A DNA stretch of 32,806 nt. Source: Acidobacteriota bacterium. Lineage in GTDB: Bacteria; Acidobacteriota; JAAYUB01. Positions 28,708 through 32,806 of the stretch are shown here, one piece after another. The DNA lies in NCBI GenBank assembly GCA_018001935.1, contig JAGNHB010000063.1, positions 1 through 32,806 of the forward strand. Reading direction: 5' to 3'. The notes under the pieces are model-generated. The model saw only the letters and a list, made by a program, of their open reading frames with translations, did no database searches and was not told where the DNA came from. Positions within the stretch are counted from its first letter, which is position 1, and the number at the start of each line of letters is the position of its first letter. A program made the position numbers and the translations under genes.

Positions 28708-31700
28708 TCAGGCGTCGGGGAGGGGAGGGACCTGGATGGGCTGGGTGAAGGTTGACGTGGTGGACGTGTTGGAGGGCGAGGTCTCCTCGCCGTCCTCGAG
28801 CAGCAGGAAGACGTTGTCCCGGGTCTCCTGCACCCGCTTCAGCAGTTCGACGAGGTGCGGTTCCAACGTGTCTTTCCGGTACACCCTCCCGGAGGCTTCC
28901 CGGTGCTTCGGCAGCGCGCGGAAGCTGACGGGCTTCCGCCGCATGATGAAGTTGATCAGCTTGACCGCGTTGAAGGAGACCGGGCTGTCCAGGTTCCCGT
29001 TCACGAGGGAGACCACCTGTCGCGCCGTCTCGTCGTCGATGGAGGGGACCTTCTGGAGTTCCCGGATGATGATCTTCTTGAAGTTCGAGAGGAACTCGAG
29101 CTGGGACTGCCGGTAACGTTCCGCCTGCTCGACGATGCGCCGGGCGAGGGCGTCGACGTTGTTCGACGAGCCCAGGTGAAAACCGCAGTCGCAACAGGGC
29201 ATGGCCTCCAGCTCCCGGGACACGTTCAGGCGGCACTCACGCTCGGTCAGGCGGTCCAGAAGCAGGTTGAGGACCCGGGGGGAGAAGCGCTCCACGAAGT
29301 CGAGCTTGGCCAGGACCGGCAGGTTGGCCCACCAGCCGGACTTCAGCAGCTGATCGAGGGCCCCTCCGGTCTGCAGGGCCCCGCGCTGGGCGTCGTGCTG
29401 GGCGACGTAGTAAGCGGAATACCCCTTCCTGAAGTTCTCGAACACCGTCTGGAAGTGCTCCCGACGGTCCTTCTGGAGCAGCCTCGACGGTCGCTCGAAG
29501 TGGGTGAACAGCTCACAGCGCAGGTTTTCGACGTGGGGGTCCCCCGTCTTCTCCGACGCCATGACGTAATTCTTCGCCTTGACGAAGGTCTTTGCCCACC
29601 CCATGAACTCGCCGACGTTCTCGATCTCCTCCAGGATGGTCTCGAAGGCCGGGAGGGAGTTCGAGAAGGTCTGGGCCATCTGCATCAGGCCGTCCTCGAG
29701 GCTGCACTGCTGCTCCAGGACCTTGGTGACGCAGGCCTGGATGGCGGCGGCGCTCCGGCGTGTGGACTGGAGCTCTTTCCAGAGGAACGTGGTCTGGAGT
29801 TCGATGGGGAGGTCGAGGATGCTCTTCTCGAGGGGGTTGGCCTGCTGGAAGTCCATCCACTCCGCCAGCAGGCTCTTGAGGAGCCGCCGGTTCTGCGAGA
29901 GGTTCCCCGTCTCCATCTGGGCCTTGCAGAGAACGTACCCCCACCGCAGCAGTTCGGGGAGCGGGAGCGACTCTTCCGCCATGGCCTGGACCGCGTCGTA
30001 GAAGGCGAGGTCGGTCTCCGGGGTCAGGCTGTTCCGGTGCAGGATGTGGGACTCGGGCCGCTCCCGGTCGAAGAGCTTGATGCGGCCGGCCGAAACCAGC
30101 GCCAGGAAAATGTGGTCCACCACCGGCTTCTCCAGGCCGAGGGGGGAGTCGGCGAAAACGTCGTAGACGGCGTTGAGGGGAACCGGTTCGGCGGGGTGCC
30201 CGGACACGAGGGCCAGGAAGTCCGCCACGGCGGGCGAGTCACCGAATTTCTCGTTGAGAGGGTCCACCACCCACCGGTCCTCACTCGGGACCGCCAGGGA
30301 CAGCGACTGGAGGAGTTGTCCGACGGCGCGCCCCTTCGCCGGGTCCTGGGTCGCCCCCGACAGGATGAAGTTGATGCAGTCCGACGGGTCGAGGTCCTCG
30401 GGGATCTCGAGGGGGAAAACGGGGTGCTCGGGGAAGACGCGGTCCAGGCAGTCCCGGGCCGCGGAACCGATCACCGACATGAAACCGCCCGCCTCGCCGG
30501 CCAGCGCTTCCACGGGGGTGCTCTTTCCCAGGATGAGGAGGCTCCCTTCCCGCAGGTATTTGTCGGTGAAGAGCTTGTGGATTTCCGCCTCGGCCGCCTC
30601 CCGCCGGCGCTGGTACTCGTCCTGGATGTCGAAGAACTTGACCCGGTAGTCGTCGGACAGAAGGATGGCGGCCATCTCGAGTTTTTCCCGCTCGTCGTTG
30701 CCGAGCGGGCCGGGCACCCACATCATGTGGGTGGGGTAGCGGTGGGCCAGCTCGCTGACGGCCTCGGCCGAGATCGGGTCGTTGACGAGGGAGAAGACGG
30801 AGATCTGCCAGTCGGGGGTCTTCCCCATGGAGACGTCCCGGCCGCGAAGCTCGGCGAGGTTCGCCTCGGGCGAGACGAAATCCCGGAACTGGGGGTAGTC
30901 CCGGAGGGTCTTCGAGCCCACGAGGACGTTGAGCGCCTTCGGGGTCCAGGACAGGACCCCCCGGTGCGACGTCCCGCGCCAGGACACCTTCAGGGCGTCG
31001 TCGTGGATGGGTTGGGCCATCTGCTCCTTCGCGACGGCGATCTCCGGGACCCTCTTGAAGAAGGAAGCGAAGAGCGCGCGCTGCAGCCGGTCCTCGAACC
31101 CGGCTTCCTGGGAGCGGATCTCGTTGATGATGAAATCGATGGAAGCGTGTTCGATGTTGACGAGGTGATACTCGTCCCCCTCGGTCGTCACGGATTTCCG
31201 GATGCACTGCGGGGCCTGCTCCTCGAACTTCTCCAGCATCTGGACCACGGACTCCCGTGTGACGGGCTTCCCCTGGAAATCGGACAGGAGCAGCGAGCAG
31301 ATCAGGGTCTCGGGGGTGGGTTTGAACTCCTCGGTGATGCTGAAGAGGAAGACGGCCTTCAGCAGCATTCGGGCCGGGATCTTGTCGGACATGGGCAGGC
31401 TGGAGATGACCTGCTGGTTGATGGTCTCGTAGGACTCCACGGCGATGCGCAGGTCCGGCACCTTCTTCGCCTCGTGGTAGAGCAGGTCGAAAATGGTGTC
31501 GGGCGTCGCCATGGCCGTGCAACGGTATCCCAGCAGCCGGTTGGCGGTGGAGTAGACAAAGGAGAGGAGGGAGAAATTCCGGATGTAGCGGTGCAGGAAG
31601 AAGCTGATGTGAAAAACCGACGGGTGGATGGGGTAAAGCTCCACGAACTGGTCCATCGACGTGGAGAAGAACGGCACCGTTTCCTTGAAGTAGTGGTGCA

Positions 31701-32562
31701 GCTTTTCGAGTTCGAGTTTTTGCTGCACCGACTTGACCAGGATGTGCCCGCTGATCAGGTCGATCAGGTGGGCCTTGGAGATGCGCCGGATCAGGAAGGC
31801 GGTGGTGAGCCGGTACTCGACGATCTTCGCGTGGATGTCCTTGTACCGGGTGGTGAAATCGGGGGGGGTCAGGAGGTGCTCGAAGAAGGCGGCCACCAGG
31901 AAAATGGGGTAGATGCCGGTGGAGAGCGCCAGCGTCAGGAGGAACTCGATGTCACCGATGATCCGGGTGGCGTTCTTGTACGCGATGAGCTTCTCGGCGA
32001 TGTCGTCCAGGAAGATCGCCAGCTCGAACCCGGACGGGATGAAATCCCGGATGAAGCGCAGCTGGTCGTCGGAGTCCTCGAGGTCCAGCCAGTTCTCGAT
32101 GGGCGGGAGTTCCGGGGCGCCGTACTCGCGGAGCGCCGCCTCGAAGGCCTGGTAGAACATCGCCTTGAGGCTGTCGTCCGTCAGCGGGAGACAGTTAATG
32201 TCCACCACCAGGAACTTCTTCCCGGCCAGCGCGGCCATCTCCCGGCGCAGGAAGGGGTCCTCGATCAGTGAAATCAGGGCGGGCGTCTTGAGGACCTCCC
32301 GCAGCACCCGCATGGTGTGGGACTTGCCCATCCCCCGGTCGCCGCTGACGATGCAGGGTTTCCGGTCGGTCCCGGGGGCTTTCTTCAGCTCCCGCAGGAT
32401 GGTGGACATGGTCTCCTTGGAGTCGGGCGTGTAGATGTAGGATTTGATGATGGTCTCGGGGGCGAGGTGCTCGAGGGTGTAGACGCCGGAGTAGGTCTTC
32501 AGGGTGAAAAAATCCCTGACCTTTCTCTCCGCGACGATCTGCATGGCGCCCTGCCCGATCAT
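28708..32562 (-). CDS. Large P-loop ATPase of BrxC/PglY/DUF6079-like type
   Basis: 1,284-residue protein. A P-loop GDRGMGKS is at 74-81 and a Walker B LAIFLDDIAEKL at 181-192, followed by a long AAA/STAND-like module with YPIHPSVFHISFFLHRYIRNFSLLSF-type helices (core YPIHPSVFHI) near 320. The remaining ~850 residues are mostly helical, with FSLVNDPISAEAVSELAHRY and a late cysteine motif CCDCGFHLG at 1123. The layout, an ATPase followed by a very long helical body, resembles BREX BrxC/PglY and DUF6079 proteins, which act in phage defence. None of the partners (PglX methylase, PglZ, BrxL) is next to it, so its system, if any, is unresolved. The ATG at 32562 fits a leaderless promoter; 32544 is an alternative. 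Confidence 0.6.
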   Translation of the reverse strand: MIGQGAMQIVAERKVRDFFTLKTYSGVYTLEHLAPETIIKSYIYTPDSKETMSTILRELKKAPGTDRKPCIVSGDRGMGKSHTMRVLREVLKTPALISLIEDPFLRREMAALAGKKFLVVDINCLPLTDDSLKAMFYQAFEAALREYGAPELPPIENWLDLEDSDDQLRFIRDFIPSGFELAIFLDDIAEKLIAYKNATRIIGDIEFLLTLALSTGIYPIFLVAAFFEHLLTPPDFTTRYKDIHAKIVEYRLTTAFLIRRISKAHLIDLISGHILVKSVQQKLELEKLHHYFKETVPFFSTSMDQFVELYPIHPSVFHISFFLHRYIRNFSLLSFVYSTANRLLGYRCTAMATPDTIFDLLYHEAKKVPDLRIAVESYETINQQVISSLPMSDKIPARMLLKAVFLFSITEEFKPTPETLICSLLLSDFQGKPVTRESVVQMLEKFEEQAPQCIRKSVTTEGDEYHLVNIEHASIDFIINEIRSQEAGFEDRLQRALFASFFKRVPEIAVAKEQMAQPIHDDALKVSWRGTSHRGVLSWTPKALNVLVGSKTLRDYPQFRDFVSPEANLAELRGRDVSMGKTPDWQISVFSLVNDPISAEAVSELAHRYPTHMMWVPGPLGNDEREKLEMAAILLSDDYRVKFFDIQDEYQRRREAAEAEIHKLFTDKYLREGSLLILGKSTPVEALAGEAGGFMSVIGSAARDCLDRVFPEHPVFPLEIPEDLDPSDCINFILSGATQDPAKGRAVGQLLQSLSLAVPSEDRWVVDPLNEKFGDSPAVADFLALVSGHPAEPVPLNAVYDVFADSPLGLEKPVVDHIFLALVSAGRIKLFDRERPESHILHRNSLTPETDLAFYDAVQAMAEESLPLPELLRWGYVLCKAQMETGNLSQNRRLLKSLLAEWMDFQQANPLEKSILDLPIELQTTFLWKELQSTRRSAAAIQACVTKVLEQQCSLEDGLMQMAQTFSNSLPAFETILEEIENVGEFMGWAKTFVKAKNYVMASEKTGDPHVENLRCELFTHFERPSRLLQKDRREHFQTVFENFRKGYSAYYVAQHDAQRGALQTGGALDQLLKSGWWANLPVLAKLDFVERFSPRVLNLLLDRLTERECRLNVSRELEAMPCCDCGFHLGSSNNVDALARRIVEQAERYRQSQLEFLSNFKKIIIRELQKVPSIDDETARQVVSLVNGNLDSPVSFNAVKLINFIMRRKPVSFRALPKHREASGRVYRKDTLEPHLVELLKRVQETRDNVFLLLEDGEETSPSNTSTTSTFTQPIQVPPLPDA

Positions 32563-32569
32563 GAGACCG

Positions 32570-32598
32570 ATTGTACAGCGATTCCGCGGAGATAACAA
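32570..32598 (-). promoter_or_regulatory. Promoter of the large ATPase, predicted leaderless
   Basis: TTGTTA (32593-32598), a 17-bp spacer and TACAAT (32570-32575). The ATG at 32562 begins 8 nt beyond the -10 box, at the expected transcription start. There is no Shine-Dalgarno before it. Confidence 0.65.
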
Positions 32599-32629
32599 GC
32601 GCGAGAAACCGGAGGGGAAGTGAAAATCT

Positions 32630-32806
32630 TCAGTCGGAAGGGGCGGGAGGGGCCGTCTCCGCCGGGGGGGCGACCACTCCGGCCGGGGGGGGCGGGCCGG
32701 CCGGGGGAGGGAGTGCGGAAACCGGGTAGACGCGGCTCGCCTGGCGGAGGAAGGCCGCGAAGAGGTGCAGCGCGCTCTGTCCGCCGGAGAGGGGGAACTC
32801 GCGGTT
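32630..32806 (-). CDS. C-terminal end of a protein running off the right edge
   Basis: The last 58 codons of a minus-strand gene whose start is outside the window. It reads REFPLSGGQSALHLFAAFL, then RQASRVYPVSAL, then a Pro/Ala-rich tail ending APPAPSD. The LSGGxxALxxFxxFLR phrase is reminiscent of the end of class A penicillin-binding proteins (GxSGxxAALPxWxxFM), but this is a weak resemblance. It lies 31 bp upstream of the ATPase promoter's -35 box, so the ATPase is probably transcribed separately. Confidence 0.5.
   Translation of the reverse strand, partial: NREFPLSGGQSALHLFAAFLRQASRVYPVSALPPPAGPPPPAGVVAPPAETAPPAPSD

Noticed and set aside
28855..32271. 1,138-codon open frame opposite the large ATPase
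   Set aside because: Antisense shadow; no recognisable motif, while the minus strand carries P-loop and Walker B.
28708..32562. A complete BREX locus
   Set aside because: Only one ATPase-like gene is visible; none of the other BREX components can be found in the window.

Overview
The window is about 32.8 kb of GC-rich DNA, probably from a free-living, Gram-negative-type bacterium. A large secreted Asp-box beta-propeller protein with a C-terminal tail of repeated 'IGFELFG'-type modules, together with the general gene set, suggests Acidobacteriota or a neighbouring deep-branching phylum. This is inference from protein style, not a phylogenetic result. Most long reading frames opposite real genes are GC-driven shadows and are omitted.

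Left arm (about 1-4.5 kb): remains of an integrative element beside a tRNA-Met(CAT). A tyrosine integrase lies just beyond the tRNA 3' end but has lost the C-terminus that carries the catalytic tyrosine. Further in lie a ribbon-helix-helix protein, a vsr endonuclease without a start, and a compact plus-strand cargo: a YhcG/DUF1016 nuclease, a short DprA-like protein coupled to it by an ATGA overlap, and a small unknown protein. Bases 1-103 hold nothing I can support.

Centre-left (4.5-12.3 kb): two small genes (SAP-like and STAS-like), an 84-bp repeat present twice, then a tight minus-strand operon of uracil/xanthine permease, secreted propeller, histidine kinase and NarL-type regulator, joined by stop/start overlaps. 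Its promoter is visible upstream of the permease.

Centre (12.3-17.5 kb): a DtxR-family metal regulator, then an overlapping minus-strand run of HEAT-repeat protein, coiled-coil lipoprotein, KdsC-like phosphatase, ABC-2 polysaccharide-export permease, Sfp-type phosphopantetheinyl transferase and a degenerate HAD protein. This looks like an envelope/glycan or lipid-linked pathway, but the export ATPase is not here.

Centre-right (17.5-20.7 kb): a HEPN/MNT toxin-antitoxin pair framed by inverted ~50-bp repeats, then an alkyltransferase-like DNA-repair protein and a GAF/PP2C phosphatase, the latter with a promoter that predicts a leaderless mRNA.

Right (20.7-32.8 kb): a two-gene acyl-CoA dehydratase activase system whose overlap carries an A7 run in the register for -1 frameshifting, a repeat-rich spacer, an isolated hypD, an FGE-sulfatase-domain protein, a small membrane-anchored protein, and a 1,284-residue P-loop ATPase resembling the BrxC/PglY/DUF6079 group, again with a promoter placed for leaderless translation. 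A partial gene runs off the right edge.
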